Assembly: GCA_014529385.2 (NCBI GenBank)
Contig: CM043971.1
Coordinates: forward strand, 29,775,709 to 29,839,708
Direction: 5' to 3'
Length of the DNA stretch: 64,000 nt
Source: Adiantum capillus-veneris
Lineage: Eukaryota > Streptophyta > Polypodiopsida > Polypodiales > Pteridaceae
Under the pieces are notes generated by a model that had not been told where the DNA came from, did not search any database, and saw nothing but the letters and a program-made list of their open reading frames with translations. How positions within the stretch are numbered: the stretch's first letter is position 1; the number at the start of each line of letters is the position of its first letter. Shown piece by piece: positions 46,858 to 59,951 of the stretch. Made by a program: the position numbers and the translations under genes.

Positions 46858-48421
46858 TTACGCGATTAGGATCCTTGCCATGCTTAAAAGGTTTTGGGCC
46901 CTTCGGCCATCATTTGGTAAGTTGGATACATAGTGCTTCCATGTGTCTAGGGCATGTAGAACAACTAAAAGCTCTTTTTCGTATATGCCCAAGATCCGTT
47001 CATCGACATTGAGCCTTCGGCTCTCATATGCTATGGCATGCCCTTCTTGAAGCAAGACTGCTCCAAGGAAATCACCACAAGCATCACATTGGACCTCGAA
47101 TGGCTTTGAGAGATACGGAAGCATAAGTACTGGTTGGGAGGTAAGCTTCTCTTTGAGCTTGTTAAAGGTATTTTGTTCTTTAGCAATCCATGAGTACTTA
47201 ACGTTTTTCTTTGTTAAGTCATGTAATGGTGCTATTTGAGAGAATTTTGCTATGAAGCGTCTATAGTATGTACCCATACCAATAAAGCTTCGTAGCTCAT
47301 GTAGATTCCTTGGATTAGGCCATGCTTTTATTACCTCCAACTTTTATGGATCCATACGGATACCAAAGAGATAATATGACCTAAGTATTGAATCTCTTGA
47401 AGGAAAAAGTCACACTTCTTTTGATTGATTAAAAACTTGTTCTCTCTTAAAGCTTGAAAAATTGCTTGGAGATGTTGCTTGTGCTTCTCCAAGGACTTGG
47501 AGTAGATGATGATATCATCAAAGAACACTCCAGTAAACTTGCGGTGGGGTCTAAAAATTTTCTCCATTAAACGATTGAACGTGGCTGGAGCATTTGTCAA
47601 ACCAAAAGGCATGACGAGATATTCATAAAGACCAAACGTTGTACGAAACGCGGTCTTTACGATATCTTCATTCACTATCCTTATTTGATGATAGCCACTT
47701 TTAAGGTCAATCCTACTGAAGTAGGTAGAGCCTTGTAGCTTATCAAACAAATCTTCTACCCGCGGTACGGGAAATCTGATTTTTGATAGTGATACGATTT
47801 AGTGCTCGATAGTCCACACACATGCGGTATGTACCATCTTTCTTTTAAATTAAAAGGACTAAAGAACAAAAGGGAGAGGAGCTAGGCCTCACTATCATCG
47901 TGTCTACCAGCTCATGCTTGCCTCATAATCTCCTCTTGTTGAGCTTGAGAAACTCTATAAAGAGGTTTATTAGGCGGTGAGCTCCCGGGTAGAAGCTCTA
48001 TTATATGGTCATCATCCCCTCGTTTTGGAGGTAACTCCATAGGGATGTCATCGATAAATACATCTTGGAATCTATTTAGAAAATTAGACAAGTTTAATTC
48101 TTCTTGATTCCTACCACTTTGTTTTGTTAAAACATTAGCATCATTTAAATACTCTTTGACAAAAATCATGTACAAGGAAACTGAGCTTTTCATTGACTTA
48201 TCAAAAGCAGATGAATTTACAAGTGGTATAGTACGACCGGACTCATTAGCATCTATATACATGCTCTTTTCCCTGTAGGTGAAGTAGATTCTCCTTTCAG
48301 GGAACTGCATGTTGGCAGCCATGCGGTTGAACCATGGTGCCCTTAGGATAACATCCTCATATAGGAGAGGAGAGATGAAAAAGTCTTCTTTGTCAATGTA
48401 GCTTTGGACATGAAGCCTCAA
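46858..48421 (-). pseudogene. Ty3/gypsy pol remnant (RT-RNase H)
   Basis: In element order: a linker frame 48421-47912 (FQDVFIDDIPMELPPKRGDD; HIIELLPGSSPPNKPLYRVS), RT frame 47750-47331 (YFSRIDLKSGYHQIRIVNED; LVMPFGLTNAPATFNRLMEK; VFFDDIIIYSKS catalytic FFDD), and RNase H frame 47340-46858 (PFEVQCDACGDFLGAVLLQE; AYESRRLNVDER). A gap of about 160 bp with stops separates linker and RT. Integrase is missing. The LTR at 48440-49360 lies directly upstream, so gag and most of the protease are deleted. Confidence 0.85.
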
Positions 48422-48439
48422 ATTTCTAACCTAGCTTCT

Positions 48440-48889
48440 CATGGTCGACCCCTCTTCCTAGCTCATCATGAGATTTGATTGGACCCCCTAAAGCTTGGCC
48501 AATCACATGCCTTGTACAATTCAAGCAACATGGGTAGGCTTTGGACAAGTGTCCCCCTTACTCCTTTGAGAGAGAGGGCTTGATAATATCTAGATAATTG
48601 TTTAATTAATCTAAATGCTCATTGGACTCCTCTTTAGCCTAGCCAATAGGATTCAAGCACACCATGTGGCTAAGCATAGGGAGAACCTGACATGTGTCCT
48701 TGTGCCCCTTAAGGAAGGGGTGCCCTTTGGGTGAGTGGAAGGTCAAATCAAGCATGTCCCTAGCTTTGGGGCTTGCCCCCTCCTTTGTAGGGACGCTTTT
48801 TGACTTAAGCTCCTCAAGCCGTTACCTTCCAAGCATGGGGAAGCTTCTCAAGCACCTTAGTCAACATGCAAAGGCTTAGTATGAGCATG

Positions 48890-48938
<49 letters not shown>

Positions 48939-49360
48939 CCCTAGCTTGTAGGCTCGCCCCCCTCTTTGTAGGGCTCAACTTTGACTTGGACTTGGACACC
49001 TCAAGCATAGGGCCAACTTGGCCAAGGACCTTAGCTATCAAGCATGTCAAGTACCTTAATTATTAACACCTAAAACATGAACCTAGCTTAACCTAAGGTC
49101 CTAAGTCTAAGGACTTTTAACACTAACCTTTGGAGGTCTTTAATGAAGCTAACCCGAAGGTCTTTCAAGCTCCATTAGCTAGCACTGCTCTTTGACAGAC
49201 CATCTCCCATTTGGACCCATTGACTTTGGTCCCGTGCTAAGATAGATCCATAAGCACATGTCTATATTCTAACTCTTGTTCCCATTTATTCTCCCACATT
49301 AAATGATCAGTTCAATATGAGAAAATCATTTGGGTTAGTCAGATATTAGATTTTATGACA
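48440..49360 (-). repeat. Gypsy LTR with internal (CT)n
   Basis: Homologous to the right half of 6079-7741, including the identical outer end ..TTTTATGACA. It contains a 42-bp CT run at 48892-48933 that the other LTR lacks; there the equivalent place holds AAGCACCT repeats. Confidence 0.75.
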
Positions 49361-49468
49361 TACGACCTATCTTGGGGGTGCATCAGAAACAAAATCTCTT
49401 ATATATTTACTAGTTCCAACCCAGATGCTTTCTAACAGCTATGAATCTAGAAATCTTCAACTACTCAC

Positions 49469-52400
49469 TTGGGGATGCTATTCCGGTTTTGCAATCCTGT
49501 CCTGCATTCTTCAAAATCTTCTCCCCTTTTTGTGATTGGCAAGTCATACTACTCAAAGATGCCACTTTGTCACATACATTGGTTGGATGCCTTGAAATGA
49601 AGCCTTCTGACGTGCCCTCTACCTGTCGGCAGAAGTATCAGCAATGTCAATCAAAAATTGGTTTTTGACTAGACATGAATAAGGAGAAAGTGCTACCTTT
49701 CCCATCACAGTGATCCACTTTTCAAAGTCCTCCTGCAGAAACAATATTCTGGTCACCCTTGGGAAAATGCTAGCTTGTAATGTGTCTAATATGCCAGGAA
49801 ATGACGCATATTATTCTGCTAGATGGTAGGCCAGCTTGCTGGAAAGGGAGACCAGTAGGAACAAAAGCTATCACAACTGATGTTGACAAAAATGTTTGAC
49901 CAATTGATGTAAAATATCAAATATGAAGGGTATATCTAACTCTGGAAGGTAACCTATAGCAGGTGAAAATACACTATGCTGCACAAGAATACAATTGGCA
50001 TGATATTGGTTGCAATGACATGGGATGCACTTCATTCTTTGGTTTACTTGACATTGCTTACAACGTCTTCCAAGATCATAAAACCCTAAATTGGCCTACC
50101 TGAAGTTTTAGGTGGTTCTGCTCCAGCAGGTGATGCAAATGCTCAATCTCTCTCTTAAGGTCTCTCAGCTTATTAAAACCTTCTTTATACAGCTTCTGCC
50201 ATCAAGAATAGAATGACCATACTCAAATCTTTGCTACATAAATCTTTGCTACATAATAGATAAAATTGAATTAACTTCAAGAACTTTAAAATGAGCAACA
50301 CTCAGTATCTTGCTCAAGCCCTGTTCTCAAAACCTTTTCCATTTCTATTTGTGAAATGAGACGATCCTCCTGAGAAGCTTCAATCATCACTTCTTTTGTG
50401 TCACTAACATGCAACCCTTGCATTGCTTGCTCAATACGACCTTTTTGTATTTGGGACTTGAGGTTATTGATGTTCTGCATTCCAAAAGAATCCAATAAAA
50501 CTTTAAATGCAATGCAGATCAATCAGGACATGCTATTACAACCCCTTAATCAAACCAACTAGAAGGCATGTGTCTGTTTGAAATTCACAGCTGCATGTTT
50601 CTCTTCCTAAGTACAAGAGAACATGTGCCAAGTTTTTTTTTGAAATGTTGATGCTTCTGTGGTTTCCCCTTTATGATTGCTTGACTCAAAGGAGCTCTTC
50701 TGCGCAAGAGGAGATCGATAGAAAGACTTTCAATCGGGAATCCCTTGAATAGAAATTCACGAGTTCATGTGTGACTCAATGGCTGTTGGGGGAGATGGCA
50801 TGCTGGACCAGGAAAATCTGTGATGAAGTATCTAATGAAGCACTTGTAAGGAAGTTGGTGTGTTGTTGCACGGAGTCATAGAGAAGAGAGCCCAAGATCA
50901 GGACACTTTCCCTAGACAAGATTTTCCCGCTGGATGAGATGAGAGAGGTTGTACATGACAATTTTTGGAGGTGTCAGTTCACAAGTACCAGAGTACCAGT
51001 GCTTGTGATGTGGGGACTGGTTGGCAAAGGTGGCATTTCTTGTTAGAATATTAAGAATTTATGTTGGTAGGTTTGGAGTCTTTTCAGCAAAGGCAAGAAT
51101 GTGATTCCATAAAAAAGTATGTCCTATGAATACGGGAGACGGAAGCGGGTCCCAGCTGAGTGGGTTTGGTAATAAGAATGTCACTACTCTATTTTGTCAT
51201 ATTAATACGTTAGTGCTCCTGGCCATTTCGGAGGACTTATTGCATACATTCTGGGTTAGTTTGTGGAGTTTAAATAATCCAAGAAGATCAATGTGGCGAA
51301 TAGCGCATCATACTTTCCAGATTGGGAATTTACCATATCAGATTGATCATAGCTAAATCCCTGTTAAAACACAATACTTTTGAGATTCCCAGGAATTGCA
51401 TATAGACTTGGGCTTATGCAAAGTGTGCCAAATAAGCCTGAAGGGGTCTTGTTGAGATCGGCAGGATGGGGAGCTTCCGGTTGGCCTTCACTAGAATTAG
51501 TACATGTCTCTCATGAGGTTCACATTGCAGGCAGCACGTTTCAAACACAATGCGGGTCTTCAACGTTAGAGGATAACAGTGGCATTCCACTCGCTGCTCA
51601 GACGGACATCAGGAGTCAATGCCTATACATAGGTTCTTTGCAGATTTTCCCAGTATTATTGGTTGCTGCATTTGGTGTGCAAAGTGACAGGAGACCAGTA
51701 CATACCCAACCATTATGGAAAGATACGGAGGATCACTATCGACACAAAGAAGGGAGAGGAGAGCGATATTATTCTGTCACACTCTCCACAGGCAGGGGAG
51801 CATAGGAGAGACGACATCATCGATACCTGGTTCACGTATTCATTTTTTTCCGGAAATGAAAATTTAAAAACCTTCATGGTTGCATGCACCATTCCTATTG
51901 CTCTTATCTCCATATTCACCACTCGATGTTCTATATGCACTATTATGTCTTAGAATTTCTTGAGTTTTTGCAGTATCTTTAAATGGGCATATACACTAAG
52001 TACCTTAGATGTCATCTTAACATGGCAAAACTACTTATTGCAGTAGCAAACGGGAAATAAGGTACCTTTCTTGGAACACATAAACACTCTAGCCAAGAGA
52101 AGTTTTATCTTTTAGCAAAATGTTTTGAGCCTTAATCAGAAAGACAAAAAAGGAAAAAAATACCTCCCGTGCTCTATTGACATGCTCAGTGATGCTCTTA
52201 GCTTCTTGATATTTCTCTTTAAGAAGACCTCTATTGTCTTGGATTGCTTGACCAAAAGGATAGCTTCTTTGAAACCTACATAATAATCCTCTTTTTAAGG
52301 AAGAACCAAAAAACATCCTTGGATGTGATGGTGAAAAAGGAAAAATATTGAAAGGTCGAAATGCAGATACATACACTTCAAAAGCTCCTGCTTTATGGTA

Positions 52401-52670
52401 GGAAGTCTCTGTGGAAGGTATACTAGTAATTACTTTTTCGTCATTAAATGAATTATTTGCATCTTCCACAGGTTCATGACATCTTCCAAGATCTATATTT
52501 TGTATGCCTTCAGTATAATTTTTGTCACATGATGACTCAACATCCATTTGTCCCTTACAGACCACCTCTTTCACAATTTCTTGATGTGAATCCTCTGTTT
52601 GCAGGCTAGCCCGGTTATGCTTTCGTATGAAGGAGACTAGAATGCTGATTTCATTATCTTTCTCTTGAAC
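49469..52670 (-). CDS. Kinesin-9 (KIF6/KIF9) family, internal and C-terminal exons
   Basis: Six exons on the minus strand with good GT-AG sites and continuous phase: 52670-52375, 52275-52164, 50474-50334, 50195-50100, 49732-49697, 49622-49469. The predicted protein has the post-neck signature VQEKDNEISILVSFIRK. Then comes AFEV joined across a 99-bp intron (donor GTATGT) to FQRSYPFGQAIQDNRGLLKE and KYQEAKSITEHVNRARE, the conserved kinesin-9 block. A coiled coil follows (NINNLKSQIQKGRIEQAMQG; LRDLKREIEHLHHLLEQNHL), then EDFEKWITVMGK. Kinesin-9 motors act in motile cilia (Chlamydomonas KLP1 on the central pair). The motor domain is not in view; its exons should lie further 5', past 52670. Family recognition is from remembered motifs. 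Confidence 0.75.
50475..52163 (-). other. Intron between kinesin exons 2 and 3 in view
   Basis: About 1.7 kb. Plus-strand frames at 51126-51356, 51380-51805 and 51663-51953 lie inside it with no recognised domain, perhaps an old insertion. Confidence 0.5.
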
Positions 52671-53439
52671 CTGCTCACAGAAAGGATTGCCTCACATTCA
52701 TAGTAGGAATTAATGCTGTGAGAATGAATACAAGGCAATCGATTTAGCACACTTTTCTGGTGACCATGCTTTCTTTTGGGCTAATCAGAATACAAGCCCA
52801 TCTTCGACTCTTCAAATGTGAAGATCTGTTGCTGAAGGCCATTGTAAAGAGGTTGCCATTCGAGAAAAGTATAAAGATGGAGTCTCTATTCAGAAAAACG
52901 TCATTGACTTGTGTGATATCCGAACAACAAGGAGAACTGAAGGACACTAGTAATTTAACCTAGATTTTGAGAATATTATGAAATAAGGTACAGAAATGAA
53001 GTCACAACAGGAGAAAGAAATTGAATTTTGAGGAAAGCGAATATAAAAGGAAAGAGGTTCATATCACGGTAATAAGAAATTATCTTGTGAAAAGGAAGAG
53101 GGATCCAAGAAAAGAACACTGTCCGTAAGACAAGGAGCAAGGTATATGCCACAAACTTGATGATGTTGCATTGCTATGGACTTAAAAGTCACAAACTTGA
53201 TGATGTGGCATTGTTATAAACTTAAAAAAGCCGATCGGACATAAAACTAAAGATATGGCAATTTTTTAACGAGTTGATGATGTGGCACTGTTGTTTGTAA
53301 ATCGCGCCGCGATTTGCGAAGCTGCCACGTGACAATCCATGCAGCAGCCTGCTGGAGATTTTGCGTAAGCTTTTCAGCGGGCCTATTTTGGCAGTTGGAA
53401 TGCTTTTGGGGGCGCCCGGGGTCAAAGGATTATGCCGAG
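52671..53439. other. Stretch upstream of visible kinesin exons
   Basis: No kinesin motor exon could be recognised. A plus frame at 52760-52963 has no known domain. Near 53150-53290 there are three short repeats of ..AAACTTGATGATG.GGCATTG...ATAAACTTAAA type. Confidence 0.35.
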
Positions 53440-56250
53440 CATCTGAGTCAAAAAATCTACTTTCAAGAAGGCAAGGGGATCAAAGAAGCGTGTTTGATTT
53501 GAGGACGATCCGAGTTCTTCTTCGTATTCTTCCAACTCTAGTTCTAGTTCTAGCGAGGATGAGAAGAGATGGGCGAAGCAAAGAAAGCACAAGAAAAGCA
53601 AATCAAAGAAAAGCAAGTCTAGGAAGCATAAAAAGCAATCTAGCAGTTTGGAGGAAGAAACCTTTGAAAGTTGAGACAATGATACCCACACCTGATACGA
53701 GCCACCCCATGTGACAACTTGGAGAAGAAGAAGAGGACAAAGGAGTTCAAAGACAGTGGCCAAGCAGTGAAGTTTGATACTTTTTCGGGCTACATAGTTT
53801 TGTACAAGAGTTTGACACCGCTTTCTCTGGAGGCAACTTCTCAGAAGACTCTAGAGTACAAAAGGTGGCATCTTTTCTGAAGAGGAATGCTCTCACGTGG
53901 TGGTTGGCTCTTCTTTATTATATCAAAGAACCGATAAAGTGGGTGAACTTTAAGTAGTAGTAGTCTTTAGTGTGGTTGACACAACAATACAAGGCTGATG
54001 TGACCACATCATAAAACCATTTGAGGATGCAGAAAAATGACACTTTGGCCACCTATGGTAAACGTTTTTGGGATACCTTTTTTCCGGTTGCTTCTCTTTT
54101 TGGGAGCAGATGGAGCGGTATTGTTGTGGATTTGTTTGAAACAAAAGTCCAAGAGCATTCATCAGCTCATGGGAGCCGGTGCCCAAGTCATCTAAGAAAG
54201 AATCTTCCAAGGGGAAAAAGAAAGACAAGAACCAGAAAAGAAATCCATAGGGCCTAAATTGAGAGTAGAGTAGCGTACAAAATACTTCAAAGAGGGCAAG
54301 TGCTATGGCTGTGAAGAAGTTGGGCACAAGTGTCCAAAGAAAGAATCAAAGGAGAAGACATAGGATAAACCAAAGGATTCCAAAGTGATAGAGGAGCGAG
54401 CAAGGAAAGGAAAGATAAAGGCAAGACTTGTTCTGGATTTCATGGGGACAACCTTGGACGATGGGGATGAGAGTACCGAGCTCTGTAGAGCGTAAGGGAA
54501 ACTACAAGGTTAGAAGGTCCTCATACTCAACTTCATTTCACCGGAATTGGTGGCTGGACTTGGAATTTCACTTGAGGAAATGGGACCACAGATGGAAGTA
54601 GTGCTAGCAGCACCTGGGCATGATGTTGCCATTACACTTGTCATCGGCAAACTTTGGTTGCATTGCTAGGGGTATTTAGGGCATGAGGACTTCCATAAAA
54701 TGCAACTTGAGAGGTGTGATGTACTTTTGGGGATAATTTGGTACCACAAGAATAGTTTCATGGTTGATTCTCGGGCAAAAAAGGCCACATTGAAAAATGA
54801 TAAGGATAGAAAAATCACGCTGGCGAGTCTGTCCCACTTGTATCGGCTTCGGCCTTTTTTTAATGTAACAAAATCCAATCTTTTTGCTTACTCGATTTTT
54901 TTGAGAGATTTGGAAGAGCATGAATATATTGGATTTAGAATTAGAACGCCAAAACTTTTTGCAAGCTCAAGCGGATTGTTTCTCTGGGGGTTTACCTAGG
55001 GAGCTACCTCCTGAGAGACCTGAGCATCACGCGATTGAATTGATCCTTGGTAGTATGCCACCAAATTGGCTACCTTACAGAGTGAGCAAAGCCTAGGATG
55101 GAGAGATAATGAGCCAGCTGAAACAACTTTTAGAAAAGGGTCTAATTCAACCAAGTACTTCATTTTCTTGTTCTCCAATGCTTCTTGTTTTGAAGAAAGA
55201 TGTACTTTGGAGAATGTGCATTGACTACACGGCTCTCAACAACATCACCATCAAGAACATGTTTCCAATACCTAGGATCAATGATATACTTGGCAGACTA
55301 AAAGGTTCTTCGTGCTTCAGCACAATCGATATGAAAAGTGGCTATCATCAAATCAGAATCGCTCTTGGAGATGTGTACAAGACCGTGTTCAGGACATCCT
55401 AGATTGTACAAGTATTTGGTGATGCCTTTCGGTCTCACAAATGCTCCTGCGTTGCTCAACAGGATGATGGACCAGATTTTGCAAGAGAATAGACAATTTG
55501 TGGGCACTTCTTTGACGATATCGTCATATTCTCCAAGAATGAAGAGGAACACATACATCTCTTACAGGTTTTTCAGGGACTACGGAAGCACAGATTGGCC
55601 ATCAACGGGAAGAAGAGTGAGTTCTTCCTACCAAAGATACACTTTTTGGGGCACAACGTATGGGTAGGTGTACAGATGGACCCAATGAAAGTAGCTACCA
55701 TTGGGGATTGGCCAAAACAAAAAAATGTGCCTAAGGTTGAAGCTTTTTGGGTTCGTTCTCCTACTACGGGTGGTTCATTTGGAGATTGCTTCGCCTTTGC
55801 ATACCCTAACTCAGAAGGGTGTTCCATTTACCTTGACTTAGAGGGGTGTTCCATTCACTTGGGGACCTTCATAGATTGCATCATTTGAGAAACTCTAGCA
55901 AAAGTTGACGACTTGTCTTGTTTTGATTTTGCTAGTCTTTTGAGGTTTACTTGTGGTAGCAGTCAGGGTGGGGTCTTAATGCAGGAGGGTCATGTCATAA
56001 ATTATAGAGAGTCATATGTTTTCTAGACCAAAGACGGTTGCACATATTTATGAGAAGAAGTTGTTAGTAGCACTGATTCATGCTCTGACTCAGTGGAGGC
56101 ATTACTTGCTTGGAGCAAATTTTATTAGTGATTCACTGTGATTTCGGATCATCAACATTTAAAGTATTTCTTGTCCCAAAAACAACTTTCAGATAAGTAG
56201 ATGAGATGGCAAACAAATTGTCACAGTTCCATTTCTAGATTATTTACCTC
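53440..56250 (+). pseudogene. Ty3/gypsy gag-pol remnant
   Basis: Plus-strand text broken by stops. A basic Lys/Ser-rich gag region (about 53560-53680) is followed by a gag core and zinc-knuckle remnant near 54290-54350 (CYGCEEVGHKCP-like). The RT region 55000-55880 has PRELPPERPEHHAIELILGS, LLEKGLIQPSTSFSCSPMLL, FPIPRINDILGRLKGSSCFS, TIDMKSGYHQIRIALGD, LVMPFGLTNAPALLNRMMDQ, an FFDDIVIFSK catalytic box in another frame, and NGKKSEFFLPKIHFLGH. RNase H remnants run to about 56200. No integrase. The Gag-protease element LTR starts at 56283. Confidence 0.82.
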
Positions 56251-56282
56251 ACGAGAAAGAGGAATACGGTGACATATGTGTT

Positions 56283-56849
56283 TGTAGCAGGCTACAGTGT
56301 CACCTTCACAGGACACACAGTTGGTCTCGCCTGGTTCACACTGCACCGACTCTCTGGGTTGGGCAGCGACACGTGGCAAGGATACAACGGTGGTTCTAGT
56401 GGACATCGTGGCAAGGTCATCACCACCACTCAGTTTGGAGATAGACTTAGATGGCTGACATTTATGAGCCGTTGGTGGCTCTTTATGGTGGGACATGAGT
56501 AGTAGCTGTTGGGTCATAGAGATCATCTTCTAGATATATGGTCCAGCGTCGTCGTCTAGAGTAGCGAGTCTATACACACAACACTGCTTTACCATCCCTG
56601 CACATCTGAGCCTCGACACCCCATTGTACTTGTGAGTCCTAGGCTGGAGCTGAGTGTGCTGCCACGCCAGAGTCTGTATCAATTCTTTGAGATAGTCGAG
56701 TCATATGTTGTGGTCTGCTGTTGTGTCTCTGTGAGCTCAGTTGTTGTCTATTTGTTCCTTTGTTTTCAGTCTGTTTTGAGTGAGATTGTCACGCACATTG
56801 CACTGAGGAGCACCCACTGTAGAGAGCACGACACACTATCCGCACTACA
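56283..56849 (+). repeat. 5' LTR of second Gag-protease copy
   Basis: 567 bp, TGTAGC..CTACA ends, homologous to the LTRs of 38338-43820 with more substitutions and small gaps. It is followed by a GCATTTTGGCGATCACAATG primer-binding-site-like stretch. Confidence 0.9.
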
Positions 56850-57123
56850 GGTGCTCGCATTTTGGCGATCACAATGGGACCTCAACTGAAGTCTTACTCT
56901 CTGTTGATATACAAATCGTGAAGCTAGTTGGTTTTTACCTAGCTTCGTCTACTTTGCCTTGCACTGTGTAGTTAGTCTGCTGGTCTGGTCCTCTCTCGCC
57001 CTGGTCCAGCCAGTCCTCGTCCCTGGTCTAGTCCTTCCTCGTCCTGGTCTAGTCCCTCCTCGTCCTGGTCCAGCTAGGTGGTCTAGTCACTTGCCCTAGT
57101 CTTGGACCAGGTGGTCTAGTCAC

Positions 57124-59951
57124 TTGTCTTGGTCTAGACCTGTGTTCATTCAGCCACAGTTAAAGGTCTTCTTGCTCAAATTTTGGTTGGGTTTGTGGTT
57201 ATGCATGACACATACAAGGCGGTCATTTGAGCATCAAAGCGCACTACTAAGTTCTTTGAAGTACTACAACAGAAGGCGTCAACCCTCGGTACCTGGCAGA
57301 AGTCCACCAACCTCATCACCCATACCTCCACATACAGCTTCATCCATTCCTCCATCCGGTTCTACATCTTCAAGGTCACCTTCCCCGGTGAAGCTCTCCC
57401 ACATTTTGTTACTGCAAGCTATTGAGCAGCAGACTTCTGAGCAAGAGGCCATGGAGGCGTTGACCAGCGTGTTGGCCAAGGTAAACATCAAGTTTCCCAC
57501 CTTCAAGGGACTCTCCTCAGAAGATGCAGACGACCATGCAAGGAGGTTTGTATCTTTCTGTAGAGGTCGTGGTCTTAACAAGGAAGATGCTTATTTGGTA
57601 CTATTTCCATCAACCTTAGATGGTTTAGCAGACAAATGGTACAGTCAGTTTGCAGAGAACCATTTTGCAACTTGGGCAGCGTTAAGACAACAGTTCTGTG
57701 CGGCGTTCAGGCCAGGCGACTACCAAGAAAAGGTTTTGGATGAGTTGGCCAACATGGTGCTCCAGCCAGAGGAGACTTTTGCAGAACTCATGACTAAAAC
57801 CAAGTCTTTGGTTGCAAAGCTTCCTCAGCAACAGGGTGAATTTATGGTTAAAAAGTGGGTAGAGAAGGCTCTTCCCAAAACTTCTCAGCAAAAACTTCGA
57901 GAGAGTCTCAGACTTGACGCCACTCTGGAGGAGTTTATCGTGGCTGTTACTAGGATAGAGGGAGCGAGGAAGCTGTTCACCAACTCCCCGCAGGTAGAGA
58001 CCCCCTCAGTGTTTTCGGAAAGTCCTTCTGATCCATTGACTTCTTTACGTAGGGAACTTGAAGCCCTAAAACTACAACGTGCTCTTCAAGAGGAGAAATC
58101 AATCTCTTTTAGATAAGAGAAGTCCCCACATCACGAGGCTTTGGATCAAATCAAGAGAGAGCTAGAAGAGCTTCGGTCTCAGCAGGAGACTAAAGCTATG
58201 GTATGGTGCAGCTCGTGTCGCTCTCCAGGACACCCTCCATAGGACTGTTCCCTTCGGGCTTACTGCCACTTCTGCGAAAAATCGGGGAATGAAGACAAGG
58301 ATTGCTACTACCTCAAGGGATTGCGACAAATACAACAAAGTCTTGGTCATACTCTTCAACAAGGGGCAGCATCGGCATCCAACATGGTTTCTCCTTGTGG
58401 CCATTCACACCACATGCCACCTTTATTGACAGCCCCTCCTATGCAAGGTATGCAACACTTTTCCCTCTCAGAGCTTTTATCATACCCATGCTCCCTCATC
58501 ACCTCAAAGCTTCTATGCTTCCACCTCCAACTCCATGTACCAGGAGCAAAGACCACCTCGCCCTTCGACTCGCCCATTGAATCGGCCATTTTGTGTACAG
58601 ATGCGAGGATTATGGGCATTACCAAAGTAAATGCCCCCTGCCAGAAGGGTCCCCTCCCTGCCGTCATTGCCCTGAAACGAAGGATCACTACAATAAGGAT
58701 TGCCCTAAACTTCGTGCATCCACAGCTTCGAACCCAAGTCAAAGCCAGAATGAGTTTACCTTTCCCAAGCTCAATCTGATAGCAGTTAGCACCGTTCCTC
58801 AGCCGCCCCCTTCTACCCACGTGGTTACCCCTCAAAATAAGCTGCAGTTGGTAGAGGAGCCATCGGGTGTCCTCACTCGGGCCTAGAGATCTGCCCTCGG
58901 TCTTAGTATTCCAACACGTTCAACTCCCCCACACATTCTCCGAACAGTGGATACCCTGCCTTCAGCTGCTGACAAGCCATCACCCAGTGGCAAGCAAGAA
59001 TCCAAATCTTTGCTCTCCGATCTTGATGAAGCTTTCTTAGAAGCAGTTTCCGATCTACAGAAGATCAAGGTACCAGAGAAACAACAGGTAGAAAAAGAGA
59101 AGCTTACAACAGAGACAATCTTGAAGAACACCTTTCAACAAGTGTCCCTCTATGACATGCTACGACTAGATGCGAGTTTTCGAAGTGACACCCTTGCTAT
59201 TATTCAGTCACTTTACCCTAGAGCAAGGCCTAGTAGCAGGCACCTCCTAGTGCGACCATCAGAGTCCTATATGATATCCAATCCCGCTGCTCCACTCACT
59301 GATTATAGAAGCCCTCACCTGATAGTGTCTGTTTTGGGTCGGCAATTCTCAGGAGTGATAATGGATGGTGGATCTGGCATCAACCTGATGCCCGAGTTCA
59401 CTATGTTAGCTCTAGGTCTACAGCCTACTCGCCCTGCTCCCTTCACAGTTACATTGGCCGACCAGCGGACAGTCTACCCAGTGGGCATAGTGGACAATGT
59501 GCCTCTGTAGGTACAAGACTTTACTTTTAACTTGGATATTGTTGTGGTTCGTCTTCCCCAGGTTGAGGGCGGATTTCCCTTGCTCATTGGAAGACCATGG
59601 CTGCGACACACTAAAGCACTTCATGATTGGGGAAACGATGCCATGTGGATACATACTTTTGGCTCCCCGATGCAACCCATTCTCTTAGAAGGAGGTATGG
59701 ATCCCGTGGTGCAGCAAGTTTCTTTGTCAATGGAAACCAACCATGAACAAGAACAGCCTACTACACCTGAAGGGTCAGACGAAGATCTGCTAGAGTGGTT
59801 GGAAGCTACCGAGTCTATGCCTTGTTATGGAGTCTCTATTCAACCTTTGCCTTTGCCCGAGGATACAAACTCCTCCACATTTTCAGTTGAAGATGAGCCC
59901 AACGAGCCGCTGAAGCCAACAGCCAATGTAGAAGATCTACAGGAGTTCTGA
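57124..59951 (+). pseudogene. Gag-protease ORF, second copy
   Basis: A 330-residue frame (57124-58116) covers the N-terminal Pro/Ser region and gag core (FPTFKGLSSEDADDHARRFV). It ends in a stop at SFR*. Knuckle segments follow at about 58200-58860 (CHFCEKSGNEDKDCYY; CRHCPETKDHYNKDCP), the protease frame at 58947-59510 (FSGVIMDGGSGINLMPEF), a stop at 59508, then 59532-59951 (FPLLIGRPWLRHTKALHDWG). At least four stops or frameshifts. The leader at 56995-57125 has repeated GTCCTGGTCTAGTCC-type units. Confidence 0.85.

Larger units (their letters stand above)
32596..49468 (-). other. Inferred giant intron of the kinesin-9-like gene
   Basis: Donor GTGAGTAG at 49468 downwards; acceptor CTACAG ending at 32596, about 16.9 kb apart. 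Nearly the whole interval is explained by transposons: LINE pieces, two nested LTR elements with target duplications, gypsy RT/RNase H, and LTR fragments. Its validity depends on the exon pairing described for the flanking exons. Confidence 0.55.

Noticed and set aside
52760-52963. Plus-strand frame near the kinesin exons, considered as a kinesin exon
   Set aside because: Wrong strand for the kinesin gene and no motor-domain motif in either strand.
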